Notes under the pieces: model-generated | What the model was told of the DNA's origin: nothing | Database searches by the model: none | What the model saw: the letters and a program-made list of their open reading frames with translations, nothing else | In this document: positions 23,766-36,070 of the stretch, piece by piece | How the letters are laid out: the number at the start of each line of letters is the position of its first letter | How positions within the stretch are numbered: position 1 is the first letter of the stretch | Translations under genes and position numbers: made by a program | NCBI GenBank assembly: GCA_951230915.1 | Contig: OX579639.1 | Span: forward strand, 2,480,001 to 2,544,000 | DNA from: Antitrichia curtipendula | Taxonomy: Eukaryota; Streptophyta; Bryopsida; Hypnales; Leucodontaceae | DNA length: 64,000 nt | Direction: 5' to 3'

Positions 23766-24698
23766 TTAGCCCCTAAAGTCTCATTGTCCCCTCGGGGGAC
23801 AAATCAGATTTCGGGCATTTATTTACAGGCTCAATTTTTAGTGAAACTTTTTGAAACTTTTCCTTAAGTTAGAAAAGTGGATTAGCTTCGTGGGAATATA
23901 ATTTTTATTTCAATTGGTGCCCGGGAGCAAAAGTTATACCACAAAAAGCCTCAAACTGAACTTGGCGGGCAGCACAAATTTTTTTGCAAAATGTCGAAAT
24001 AAATTTATTTTTTTTCTCTCTGGAACTTTATATTTTTGTCTACATGTGAAGCTTTGATTCATTTCATTCGGACTAATAATGAGCAAGTTATGGACAATCT
24101 TGTTTTTCGGGCAATCTAAGCATCTTTTTGAAAAAATAACTTGTAGAATTCATTTCTGAATGCAATTTTCACAATTTCTTACAAATTATTTTTTGAGAAT
24201 GTTGTGCTTGCTTGCGAAAACAACCTCACCATTGGGATTATTGTATTTCAATCCCATCTAAGAGCTATTAACAATTTAGATTTTTTTTTCAATCTTGGAC
24301 CTACTTCTACTTAACAATTTATTAAAGAATGAAAATCAAGTGTTGTTTTTTTTTTTAATTTTTTTTTGAAGACTTTCAACTTACATCTTCAACATAAGAT
24401 TTTTTAATTCAAAGTCTGTAGTGCAAAAAAATTTCACAAATGGCGGTCAAAGTCATCTGAAATTGTAGGTCAGTGTTCCAAAAAACTTTCTTTTTCAACT
24501 TTGAATGCTAATATCTTCCAATCTATATGGTCAAACTTCATGAAACATTTACCACATGATCTTTGACAAGTGAAGTACAAGATCCTAAGGTTACATTCTA
24601 AATTTTTTTTTTTTTTTGTGTTCTTGGGTGAATGCAGCCAAAATGGCAGTTTTGAGTGGTTTTTGACAGAAAAATGGCCTTGGGACTTTAGGGGTTAG
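23766..24698 (+). mobile_element. TTAA-type MITE family 1, complete copy
   Basis: The body (23770-24694, 925 bp) begins CCCCTAAAGTC and ends GACTTTAGGGG, a perfect inverted terminal repeat of about 11 bp. Both sides carry TTAG in the same orientation (23766-23769 and 24695-24698). Because TTAG is not a palindrome, this shows a 4-bp target duplication rather than terminal-repeat sequence. No transposase is encoded. Confidence 0.85.
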
Positions 24699-25164
24699 CA
24701 AGCGTTGACACTCAGGGTAAGGGTTGCACACAAAAGTTCTGAACCAAATGTTTTTAGTTCATTGGAATCAAGATTCAAATGCGTTCCTATTGAGCTGAAA
24801 TACTCCCCCTGCTTGCTAACATTTATTAATTTTCTAACAAGAATCTATAAAAATTTGAAGAGTTGAACAATAAGAACTATGCTTACCGCTAAAAGTGGAG
24901 ATGTTGGGTGTCCAAACCTTAAGAATTATAGAGAAATTTTTAGATGTGTGACTGCCGTAGTAGATGTTTGCTTTTTGAGCTAGGGTTCAAAATTAGTTTA
25001 TTTTTGTCAATTTATTTAATTCAAATAGTATAAAATACACTAATTGTTTTCTAGTACATTTATCATGAAATCTAGAAATCATGATAAAATTTAGAAATTT
25101 CAAGGTTTAAGATCTTCTCCATGTCAAAATTTGATATGGAATATCGCCAATTTAATGGAATTAT

Positions 25165-25345
25165 TGTTATTCATTACAAATAGTCTAAAGGTAGTCTACA
25201 TTATTGCACCTAAATACATAGTTATTTTCAATGTTTTTGGGATAAATACTATTATTAAGAAATAAAAATCTTTATAATAGATTGATTCAATTTTCTTCAA
25301 TATGTGATTTTGTAGGTGATTCTTGAGGTCCGACATGACTAAACT
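25165..25345. repeat. Dispersed repeat pair, copy 1
   Basis: Matches 27505-27663 through ATTACAAATAGT, TATAGTTATTT-type sequence, ACTATTATTA and TTTTCTTCAATAT, ending in GATTTTGTA(G/C)GTGATTCT. Confidence 0.7.
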
Positions 25346-25884
25346 ATCTTCATTGTTATTCATATTGCATTATTCATATGAGTAGAGTGAGACATCATAG
25401 TATCAAGGAAAGTTTTCCTAATGCTTATGTGTTTGTTACAATTATTAAGCAACATCCTTGTCCTGAATCTTTAACACTAGCAAGAATGTTTTTTTCCCCT
25501 CTCCTATAATTAGGAGTTTGAATGCAGGTCATGCAACATTCAAAATTATTTCTTGATTCATCCCAAAGCAATGTTTTGTCTTTGTTGAGTTAATTGTGAA
25601 ATGTGCTTACAAATTCCAAGTGATCTTTGAATTGAGTTCCTCTGATATTAGAATGTGGTATTCATTTTAAAATTCATTAGTGTTGATCATTTTTGGAGTC
25701 TATAAATAACCCTGGAGCACTCTAATGTCCAATTTTGGACTATGTACAAACTGAATATTAGTTTTCAAGTCTCACTACTGCTTGGATGAAAGTCATCTAA
25801 TTTATGGCACCTAATACTTCATCAAGTTGTTGCCCTATTGAATGGTTGGATTGGATGTTATTGGAGTTTATATTTTTCTAAAAT

Positions 25885-26210
25885 TACAAATATGGAAGTT
25901 GCCAAAAATGGATTTGAAGCCAACAATTTCATTTGTTGCCAAAAATGGATTGTTGACAAATGGATTTTTGACAAATGGATTTTTGACAAATGGATTTGAA
26001 GCCAAAAATGGATTTTGGCTTCAAATCCATTTTTGGCAACTTCCATTTTTGGAATTTTTCAACTTGCCAAAAATGGATTTTTGACTTGCCAAAAATGGAT
26101 TTTTGAAATATGGAATATAATCTCCATTTTTGAAATATGGAAGTTGCCAAAAATGGATTTGAAGCCAAAATGGATTTCAAGCCAAAAATTGCATTGATTT
26201 TAGTTCAAAA
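25885..26210. repeat. Foldback satellite of AAAATGGATTT units
   Basis: Built from direct and inverted copies of a roughly 20-bp unit containing TTGCCAAAAATGGATTT and GAAGCC. A three-unit head-to-tail run of TTGACAAATGGATTT lies at about 25952-26000. Several segments are inverse complements, such as GGATTTGAAGCCAAAAATGG against CCATTTTTGGCTTCAAATCC, so the locus can fold into alternative hairpins. Confidence 0.85.
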
Positions 26211-26733
26211 CTGGATTTGGATAATGAGGCCATAGATTTTAAGAACATAAAAATTTCAAAAAATCACCATATAAAGAGAACCTCATTTCAAATCCATTTC
26301 AAGGGTTTTACTCAAAAAATGGTAATATTTTGCTTGTAATTGAATTTAGAAGGAATTTTGAATTTTTCTTCTCAAAATTTATAAAAAAATATTGGTGATA
26401 GCATTGGTGAATCTAACCATAGAATTGGAATCTAAAATTCAAAATCTACAACTTTTATTTGTATATCAAGTCCAAAGTATTCTTCCAAATATGACTTTAT
26501 AAGGATTTTTCCTAAGTAGTCAATTTTGGAGATGGATTAGGACGCTTAGGAGATAATTTTGATACCCTAGGACAAATTTGAGGGTTATATTTCAAATGAA
26601 ATATGCATTTCCAATTTTCCACTTGAATCCAACTTCTAACATACAAGCATGACTATGACTTGCAATACGTTGATAATGAGTACTAAAACTCACCAAAGCA
26701 CTTCCAAAGCATTCAACAATTCCATTGACAAGC

Positions 26734-26955
26734 TTAACCTTGGAACGCCAGGCAACGGAAATCATCCTTTTTGGTACCATATGGATCATTTGTTTTAAAA
26801 ACACTAAGAGCACTTATTAAAAGTCAAACTAGTGTACAATACTTCCCCTTTTCACACAAAATTCCAAGGATGAACATTTCCACTTATAGTTAATATAGAA
26901 GGTTCCATTGTCATTCATCAGACACTTTTAGGCCATTGCGTTGATACAAGATTAA
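26734..26955 (-). mobile_element. TTAA-flanked MITE family 2, inverted copy
   Basis: On the minus strand it follows the 28635-28864 element: TTCATCCTTGGAATTTTGTG, a GGGGA(A/G)GT block, CTAGTTTGACTT and AAAGGATGATTT. TTAA lies at both proposed ends (26734-26737 and about 26952-26955). Confidence 0.65.
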
Positions 26956-26982
26956 CGTTTGTTCCAACTTGCTTTAGTGGAA

Positions 26983-26997
26983 GGGGGGGGGGGGGGG
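26983..26997 (+). repeat. 15-base G homopolymer
   Basis: An uninterrupted run of G in otherwise AT-rich DNA. Its length is likely to be unreliable in sequencing. Confidence 0.95.
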
Positions 26998-27504
26998 AGA
27001 GGTTGGATTATAGATTGTTTTTTGCTTCTTCATTTATTAAATGTTCACACATTCTCTATATAGTATTTGCCAAGTCTATATGGCAACCTATGTAATAGAA
27101 TTTTATAATAGGATATTAGCAAACTATTTCATTGTAGACAACCTTGCAAATCTTGGCAAGTATTTCAAAATACTGAATCAATTTAAAATAAAGATTTGAA
27201 CTCACATTGCATATCACAAATCCAAATGGCTCCTCTTGTAAAAAGATAATACTTTGTCATCTTTTAAAAATTGAAAGAAAAGTATAGATTTCATATTGAT
27301 GAATTATTAATACACTAAAGATTTATAATCCATTAGAAAAGCACCATATTTTATTAAACTTTGTTGGATGTAAAGATTTTGACCCATGCCCCAAACGACT
27401 GAACCTACGCAATCTAGAAATGACCAATACTTCAACCTCTAACTACCTACAAGAAGAAATTGCGAAGAGTCCACTTTCCCCTAAATATTTAGGCATTAAG
27501 TACT

Positions 27505-27663
27505 TGGCATTACAAATAGTTTAAAAATAATCTACAATGCTTCACTTATATAGTTATTTCAATATTTTAAAGATAAAGACTATTATTAAAATAAATCTTT
27601 ATAATAGATCCAGTTTTCTTCAATATATGATTTTGTACGTGATTCTCGGGGGCCCACACGACT
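27505..27663. repeat. Dispersed repeat pair, copy 2
   Basis: Partner of 25165-25345, same orientation. It directly abuts the right-end fragment of a family 1 MITE. Confidence 0.7.
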
Positions 27664-27871
27664 TGTTTTCACTTTAAATGCAGATATCTTGCACTCTGTG
27701 CGGTCAAAAATTCTAAAAAAAATTCCACACATTCTTATACTAGTTAGGTGTAAGACCCTATGTTTCGATGTGAAAAACAAACATTTTTCAAATGTTTTTA
27801 CTCTTTGCTATCGAAATGGCAGTTTCGAGTGTTTTTTGGCAGAAAAAAGACCTTGGGCCTTTAGGGGTTAA
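27664..27871 (+). mobile_element. TTAA-type MITE family 1, right-end fragment
   Basis: About 204 bp matches the last part of the 23770-24694 copy (AAATGGCAGTTT(C/T)GAGTG, then GGCAGAAAAA) and ends GGCCTTTAGGGG followed by TTAA (27868-27871). The left part is missing. Confidence 0.75.
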
Positions 27872-28634
27872 TGCATTTCATGAACCTCCAAACAAAGTTT
27901 TTTGTAAAAAGAAGAGTTGTTTCTTCACAGCCATGTCATCATCCATATCCATAAACATTGTTTATGAAGGGTGAGCAATACCATTGCTATTTAGATGCTA
28001 ACAAACAATGTGAAAGTTATTGAATTTCAAGGTTTTAATGATTTAAAAATTAAAGATTATTTTTACTTTTATTTTGGTTGTGATAACAACGCAAAGCATA
28101 CTAATGCTTGGAAAATTCCTAATGTGTTTTTCATCTTCTTATGATACCAGCTACTTATTTTGGCTAATAAACCAATTACATGCCTATCTATATGTATCAT
28201 GATATATGAATTACTACACTAAACAATATTTTTGAATAAAATTTGAAACCAAAAAATTAAAAATTCCTAGTGAAATTGATTATAGATTGAATATTTGTAA
28301 TTTTCACTAGATCTTTGTTTCTTGAAGTTCTAATTATTAAAAATGGTGTCTTAAGATTTTTTATTTTACTTATTTATTCAAAATGTTTGAATAAATAGGT
28401 ATCTAAAGGGTCATTTCTCAAAACTCAAAAGTTATTTTAGAACTCAAATGTACTTGTGTCCTTGAAATATTCAATAGTTGAAAGAAAAAAAATCCTAAAA
28501 CCTATATTGTACAAATTTAAGTGAACTAATCTACTACAAACATTTAGATAGATGACAAAATCTAGACTTAGTGTCTAAGAGATATGTTTGCGTTCATCTT
28601 TTGGTCAAAACTTGAACATTTGATTCTTTAGTAA

Positions 28635-28864
28635 TTAACCCGTAAACGGCATTGTGGATGTTTTGTGTTTGACAAATGTTAAAGAATTCTTTTGTATAGG
28701 ACAAAAATAAAATTATTCATCCTTGGAATTTTGTTGTACAAAGGGGAGGTCTTTTACATTAGTTTGACTTCCAATGAGTGTTTTTGCGTTTTTTTAAGCC
28801 AATAATTCCCACGGTATCCGAAAGGATGATTTTCACAATCACCAGTCCATCTTTTGAAGGTTAA
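28635..28864 (+). mobile_element. TTAA-flanked MITE family 2
   Basis: A 222-bp body between TTAA at 28635-28638 and 28861-28864. It begins CCCGTAAACG and ends CTTTTGAAGG, an imperfect inverted terminal repeat. It contains a block with TTCATCCTTGGAATTTTGT and one copy of AAAGGATGATTTTCA. No coding capacity. Confidence 0.75.
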
Positions 28865-30731
28865 AGCATTTTTAAATGATAAACAAGCTTATTAATTGTT
28901 CTTGTTTTATTTATATGGTAACGACTTGCTAAAACCGTGAAATAAGGCCTAACAACTTTGATTCTTTTATATCCAAGGTGAAAGACAACCAATGCTACAT
29001 CCTCTCACTTATATTAAACACTTGAATGGATGCAAAATTGTAAGATTAGAGTAAGTGAAATTTGCCAAATTTGATCAATTGCTCATTCAAATTCAAAGGC
29101 TAATAGACCAATTACATACTTCCACTTCATTACACCTCTTGTGCCACCGTGTCAACAAGGATACCTGCAAGGACACTCCAAGTGGGGGGACCCAGCATCA
29201 ATTTATGGATATGAGGTGAACCGAGAATCCCCATTCGGTGCTTTTCTTTCAGCAACTGAAATTCTTGTGGCTCACGAACACCCAACAATGGAGGCAGCAA
29301 ATATGGATGAACGTCGTGGGCTCCATCGTCACTTTCATCCATATCCCTCTCTGACTTCCGCCTCCGTCCTCTCTCTTCTCCGTCTCTCCCCTGTTCCTGC
29401 ATCGCCATGCGCTCTTGCGCAGGTTTTTACAGCTCTTCGTCTTCTGTGCATTTACGATTTCTTGTCATGGTTCAACTTCGGCTTCCTATCGTCTGTGGTC
29501 GCTTCATTTGAGACTCTCCGTGTTCAATTTGAGGCAATTTCGAAGAATTTTGAGGCCGTATTGTTGCGGTTTCGGTGCTGTGGTGCTCCTTTCTGTTGGA
29601 CATTGCGTAGAATCATTTTCGTTTCTGGTGGATACTATTAAAATTTCTTCAATAATCTTTGTGCTCCACTCCGGTAAGTCTCGGAATTTTCTTCCAATTA
29701 CTGGCTTTACATATTGGGATGCTCATATTTTGGCCGCAATGATGCTGTGATTTCTGGATTTCGTTCTGAAGTCAATGCTGAAATAACCTTGCGCTGAAAT
29801 AATCTTCTCTGTAAATGAAATTGTGATTCATGAAGCTACGGAACAGTATTTTGTTCATATTTGCAGTATTGTTTCGCGCGCTATGGCTGCATTTTATGCG
29901 AGTTAGGTTTAAATTTTCGTCTCGTCTAAATTTTTTAATCATTTGAGCTTTACGACTGCGGACTGGATTGGCTGAGTACGCAAGACGCGTTATAAGTTTG
30001 AATTGGAGTGTGTGAATATTAGAGGGAATATTGCTTGAGACTGCTATATTGCTGCAATTCTCCTCATGCCCTCTCCAGTCCGGTGAGTCTCGAATGTTCT
30101 TGTAAATAGATGTCTTTAAATTGGACTGTGTGTATATGGTGACCGAGATACTGCTGCGAATACTGAATTTCGGTTCCCATATCCAATGCTCAGGTTTCGG
30201 AATCTTATCATTTTATTTTTTCTTGAAACACATGGACAATTTCCATTGATAAGAGGAATCTTATCATTTTTGGAGTCGTGGTGTGTCAGAAATGAATTAT
30301 CTAGATGTCGAAATTTTACAAAGAAGGACACTGGGAGGCATCGGGTGTTTAATACTGAATCAGCAACTAGCTATCTGTCTCTCTTCAGAGGCACACAATT
30401 GGATATGGTGATCTTCCAGGGTCCAAGGACATTCTGTGATCATTTGCGGAATCAATAAATTTGCGTCTCAATCTCGACAGTTTTAACTCGAGAAGCATGA
30501 GAACACAATTAGGGCAGACGTGGTCTTTCAGTGGTGATTCGCAGTATGAGCAATTCGCATATAAAATCTTGCCGGGGTTGCAAATTAGAGGGACATAGAT
30601 TTTACGTTTTGTCTAAATTCGTGAGAGGCACTTTTGAAGGATCGAGACTGTAATTTCTGCCGTTTGGATTGATTGCTCATAAAATGTATGTGGGTGTTGG
30701 CGATGCGTTTTGTTTGCAGTGGAGTTGCAGC
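28865..30731. promoter_or_regulatory. Promoter and intron-containing 5' UTR of ABC1K3
   Basis: CT-rich, leader-like sequence starts near 29340. Two strong donors in similar contexts, CTCCG/GTAAGTCTCG at 29673/29674 and GTCCG/GTGAGTCTCG at 30082/30083, can both pair with the acceptor TTTGTTTGCAG at 30719, just 12 bases before the ATG. This suggests a 5' UTR intron with alternative donors or alternative first exons. Open frames in this stretch (for example 29141-29641) match nothing known. Confidence 0.5.
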
Positions 30732-33700
30732 ATGAGCGCAGGAGCAGCACCGGTCGCACATGTGGCCGGTCCATTCCGTTTCGTGGACTCTTCAGCATCA
30801 ACTCCGTCTGGGCAGCTGCTTTATAAAACCAACTGCCCTAATGCCTCAGGCTGTCTGGCAACACAAGCCTCCAGACTGCAATCCGGGTGTTTGAACAGTC
30901 TTCATAAAGGGGCGAAACGCACAGAAGTAGGATGGCTAAGCAAACAGAGACTCGGTTCCAATGCCCTTGCAGAGAGCTCGAACAATGTAGCGCGTGTTGG
31001 AGGCAGGGTAGCAAGTGCAAGGGCCGTCATAGTGCCAGTAAGACAGAGGGAGACATCTTCGGGGGACTCTGGAAATGGTGCAAGCTTGCAGACTATTGAG
31101 GGAGTTTCTTCTCTCGGGACCTCGGGGGCAGATCTGGTCAATGCAAGAGACAATAGGGCCATCACTCAAACTGTGGCAACCGATACAGATGCAGCAGAAG
31201 CTCGCGCCGGTCTTCGAGCAGCGGGTGCGGTTGAGTACGATCCGATCATTCTATCGCGCCACTACTCCAGCCAACCATTGAAGGTAGAATCGTTGAAGTG
31301 TCATTGAAGTGTAAACGCTTCGCTGCATTACGCGAGTCAAACGTCTGGTTTTCTCACTTCAAATATTCTCTTCGCGAACCGTCTAGGCTGCCTGAAAGTG
31401 CGCGCAAGAATATGAGAATTTGTAGTAAGAATGTGTTGCTTACGAAGGCGTATGAAAGTGTCAAACTTGTGGTTCTCCACATGAGATGGTTCTCTCCATT
31501 GTAATATGGGTTCGTGAAATATACTGACCTGACAGTAGGTGGTGGGAAGGGCGTTACAAATTGGAACAGGTTTGGGGGCATTCGCTTTGACAGTGCTGCT
31601 GGATAAGCAAAGAGGTCTTACTACAGTAAACATGCGAAAGCGGGCCATTGAGTTCCGAGAAAGGCTGACAAAGCTTGGCCCTACATTTGTGAAGGTTGGG
31701 CAAGGCCTTTCCACAAGACCGGATCTTTGCCCCGCAGAATACCTGGAAGAGCTTTCAGATCTTCAGGTACGCGGCCTCTCTTCCTGATGTACCATGCTTC
31801 ACTAAACATTATGTCTGGAATTTTTCTCATTGCTGAGCGTATTCTCAGTCCTCTATTCCATGGATTTTGGCGTCCAACTATTCCCTAGGCGCCGTTTTGA
31901 GAGCGCAGACTTATTGTTATCTGTGGACAAGCAGAATTAAGAAAATTCAATCGAGAATTGAATTTTGATAGAGTATAATATCTGGATTGTACAATCATGT
32001 TTGATTTCTGCTTCATATTTTAACTGCAGCTATTTGCAATGGAATGCAGCAGAAACGCACTCTCGCTTTAATTGCTTTAACTCAACACAATATTGTTTCT
32101 TAAGATATTAGAACATGGCGTACTTATTGCAAAGTAGCTTGTCATTCTCAGAAAGTAATTAGATTGCTACAGAAACTCCACAGTTGACTTGTTCGAACCA
32201 ATTCGAAGACTAGAGTTGGATAAGATCGAAGGTTGTGCCTCTTCTGCATTATTTAATATTTGTCCCGTTTTTTTCTCAGGATGCATTGCCGACATTCTCA
32301 ACTAAGTTGGCATTCGAATGCATTGAAAGAGAGTTAGGGATGCCTCTTGAGTCCGTCTACTCCAGCATAACTGCAGAACCAATTGCCGCAGCGAGTTTGG
32401 GGCAAGTGTACAAAGCCATTCTTCGCAACTCTGGTGAAACCGTTGCAGTGAAGGTACAGAGACCTGACATTGAGGAACAAGTAGGTCTCGATTTTTATCT
32501 GGTCAGAAGTCTGACTGCTCTTGTTGATCGTTACGTTAGCATCATTACAAGCAACGTGACGGATCTGGTTGACGAATTCGCCCGGAGGGTGTATCAAGAG
32601 CTTAATTATGTGCAGGTACGTTCTTGCGACATGCTCTCTGATATTTTAGTTTCACTTATGCATAGGAAAAATTTACATTCAAGACTTTATTATCCATCCT
32701 TCCAAACGTAATGATGTAGATTGGTTGGTTCATAAAAACAGGAAGCCCGTAACGCTAAAAGGTTCAAGGCGCTTTATGGCGATCGGAATGACGTTTTGGT
32801 ACCCGGAATGTACTGGGACTACACTAGTGTAAAGGTTCTGACAATGGAATGGATAGAAGGAACCAAATTGAGCGAGCAGGCAAGGATTGAGCAACAGGGT
32901 CTAGATATTCTCAAGCTAGTGGATACCGGAATTCAGTGCAGTCTTCGGCAATTACTTGAACATGGCTATTTCCACGCCGACCCCCACCCTGGCAACCTTC
33001 TTGCCACTCCTGATGGACGCCTAGCGTTTCTGGACTTTGGCATGATGAGTGAGACTCCAGCAAGTGCTAGATTTGCCATCATAGGTCATGTTGTGCACCT
33101 TGTCAATCGCGATTATGATGCCATGGCCAGAGATTATTACGAACTGAAATTTCTGACACGAGACGTCGACGTTTCTCCCATTGTGCCCGCTCTTCAATCA
33201 TTCTTCGATGACGTATTAACTGCTACCGTTAGCGAACTTAATTTCAAGACTATCGTCGATGGATTGGGCTCTGTCCTTTATCAATACCCATTTAATGGTA
33301 AGTTTTATCATTCTCACTCTTGCACTTATTCGTTGACACGATTGAACTTCCATCTCCACTATTTATGAAACCGGTTATAGTTCGCGAAATGTAACTGGCT
33401 TCATGAACAGTGGAGATGATAATTCAATTCTTAGCCTGTGGGTGATTGGTGTTTGCTTGCAAATCTCAGAAATTATGCAAATTTGTCAATTGGTGGTGAC
33501 CAAATCCTATGTGGTCTCTGGTAGTACCGAAGGGTGGGTCTGGATTCCTATTACGTTGCTGACAGGAATAGAAACGGACATTGTCGTGGAACTGATTCTT
33601 GAGATAATCTCATGATCAGGAGAAGTTTTGAGTAGAGTTTGGAAGTTCAAATCCGTTATTTTTGTGATTACTAACAAGTATGCTGTTTTCCAGTGCCTGC

Positions 33701-35339
33701 TTATTACGCCCTTATCTTAAGATCTTTGACGGTATTGGAGGGACTGGCGCTCTACACCGACCCAAATTTCAAAGTTCTTGCTGCCTCGTATCCATATTTT
33801 GCCAAGCGACTGCTCACTGATCAGAATCCTTATCTGCGAAACGCCCTTATCGAACTTCTTTTCCAGGACGGAATTTTCAGGTTGTCACTGACTTCAAGAA
33901 CGTTAAAATTTATCCACGAATGCTCTCCTGAATGATTTTGTTTCTGTTACAAGTCAATGGTGGTTGTGGAAAGACTGGCAATCTCTAGTTTGTGTGCTAT
34001 TAAACTTTATATGTGTACGTTATTTAAATGAGAGATTTGATGCTGTTTATTATGTGCGAGATGACCACGACCTAGAGGATGTATTTATGTTAATAATATT
34101 TTTATACTTTCTTTTCAATTGGCATTACCTTCCTAGGACCCATATCTAAACTGGACTTGGAATAGGAATTGCTATACTTATGGTCTTATCTTCCAATGGC
34201 AACGATTTTCCATTTCGAGAAGTATCATGGACGATTGGTAGAGTATTGAGCAGGGACACATTTTGTGCAGGTGGAACCGCTTGGAAAATCTGTTAACGCA
34301 AGGTCGTAGGGACTCTGATTTCCAGGCAAACGAGGTTGTGCAGCCCATAGTGGAGCTATTGTTGTCCCAAGAGGGAGACGAGCTACAGATGCTTATTGAA
34401 GGCGAGGTTGTACGTGTTACGGAAGCTTTGATATTAGGAACTGCAATGCAAACCTTGAGGCAAGTTCCTTCCCCTCTGCGTATCTTCCTTCCACCAATTC
34501 AAGTCAGTCTTCGGGATCAAGCCTCCATGTTCGCCTTGCGTGAGCAAGTGCTTAGGATTTACGGTCTGCTCCAGAGCTCGAGAGGGTTCGACCCTTCAAT
34601 GCTTCAACCCCTTATCGAGGTATGCATTCACTAGTTCTCCAAACCCATGTGTCTAAATCCCTTCACTTGTCACCATCCGTACTTTGATTTGTGCTGCTCA
34701 TATTAGCAACTAATCTTGGATTAGGCAGAGGATAATATTGGCGTCACTTTAAGCGTTTGAACATATGGAATGGTGTGATTTCTCGGAAATTTATTGAGCT
34801 TTGTATTCTGGCGAGATGCTTGGGTGCAGAGCCATAACCATATGAATTTCTTATGCAATTTCAAAGTAGGAGATTGTGGACCACTGTAGGTGACTGTAGA
34901 TAATCCAATTTCAAGTCAAAGGTCTGGCCGTAGCCATTTTAGTCATGTCATGCTTACACCGCCTGTTAATAAGTCCAACCAAGTATATGAATAAATGAGT
35001 TGCTGCTGGTAACAGAGGTCATTATGGAAGACACGACCTGTTCCTTAACTGGTTTAGTACCTTCTACGTTATATCCCAAAAGCATTAACATGATTCGTGT
35101 TGTTCCCGTGAAGATTCCAGTGTTTTTGGGGTACAGGATATGTCGGTGATGTTTCACATGTCCTGATGACCTCGTGACATTTCTTTCCTGTGCTTATGTA
35201 GGTGCTAATGAAGCCGAAAGCTCGAGAATTTGGAGGCCGAGTTGCAGGGAGTGTTGCACGTCGTTTGGCTGCTCGCTCATTACAACAGCTATTACGGCGG
35301 CCAGCACCAACGTCTCCTTCTACAAAGTTGGTGTCATAG
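30732..35339 (+). CDS. ABC1K3: Chloroplast ABC1/UbiB-family kinase, ABC1K3 type
   Basis: Seven exons (30732-31283, 31539-31766, 32280-32615, 32742-33297, 33694-33880, 34271-34619, 35202-35339) encode 781 aa, all junctions in phase. The first 180 or so residues are Ser/Ala-rich and poorly conserved, with a transit-peptide-like start. The atypical-kinase core follows: KxGQ motif [16 protein letters not shown] near residue 235, the Ala-rich loop [10 protein letters not shown] near 297, the lysine in [18 protein letters not shown] near 449 and the metal-binding LDFG near 466. The [19 protein letters not shown] and [11 protein letters not shown] segments match Arabidopsis At1g79600 (ABC1K3) as I remember it. 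That protein sits in plastoglobules and acts in prenyl-lipid metabolism and leaf degreening with ABC1K1. Kinase family is certain; the paralogue assignment is likely. Introns hold small repeats, including one at 34940-35080. Confidence 0.9.
34940..35080. repeat. Dispersed repeat in ABC1K3 intron 6
   Basis: Matches 46408-46520 in intron 3 of the CREG-like gene: GTCATGCTT(A/G)CACCGC, CAACCAAGT(A/G)TATGAATA, ATGAGTTG and GGTAACAGAG. Same orientation relative to both host genes. Confidence 0.8.
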
Positions 35340-36070
35340 TATTTATGGGATCAATCATAGGTACTTAATAGTCCAATGATATAAACCATTAGCAACCCTT
35401 TCGTTTGTAATATACGTGAAGATCTCATCAACAGTTTGTGTAGCCGAAGGTAGAGGTTGCAGGACGGTTGCAGGACGATTGTTAATTTGTTATACGAAAA
35501 AAAAGCATTCTTTCATTCTTTGTGTGGATATTGTCACATCAACTGGTATCCACTTCGGAATAAATTAAAGAGCACAGATTACCATAGTTGCTGTTGATAC
35601 CGTCTCCGCGGCAATCGGTCAACAAGTGGTTATGGTGAAGACCTTACAACGACTACTGAATTTACTTTTGATGGAGTTTGTGACCCAGACATCATTGAGT
35701 CATTGATATTACCCTTCACTGAGAAAAGTATGTTCAATGCAGTACACATGAATATCCTTCTCTAATATCACATCCTTTATTCTCTCGCTAAACCGGAGGA
35801 AATAGATACACTCCGTCTTGGAAACAGTTGTCCACAATTTTGTTGAGATTTTCTTATGCCAATTTTATTGATTGTATTGTGAAAAACATAATCAAGAAAG
35901 GTTCCAAATTTTATATTACTAGAATCAATGTAGAACATTTCATGTTTTCATTACAACGTAAATAAAATTAGCTACAAGTTTACATATGACCTACTCAGTA
36001 CAACCTTAAAAAAATGTAACATTCAAAGTGGACAATCATTTTGAGATCATTTCTATCAAGTTTTTAATCC
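35340..36070. other. 3' flank of ABC1K3
   Basis: Presumed 3' UTR and spacer. No gene or repeat is recognised. Confidence 0.5.

Larger units (their letters stand above)
24699..28634. other. AT-rich repeat-dense intergenic DNA
   Basis: No gene recognised on either strand. It holds a dispersed repeat pair (25165-25345 and 27505-27663), a foldback satellite (25885-26210), two small TTAA elements and a 15-base G run (26983-26997). Confidence 0.55.

Noticed and set aside
29141..29641. 166-codon open frame upstream of ABC1K3
   Set aside because: CT-rich leader-type DNA with no domain; better explained as 5' UTR and promoter.
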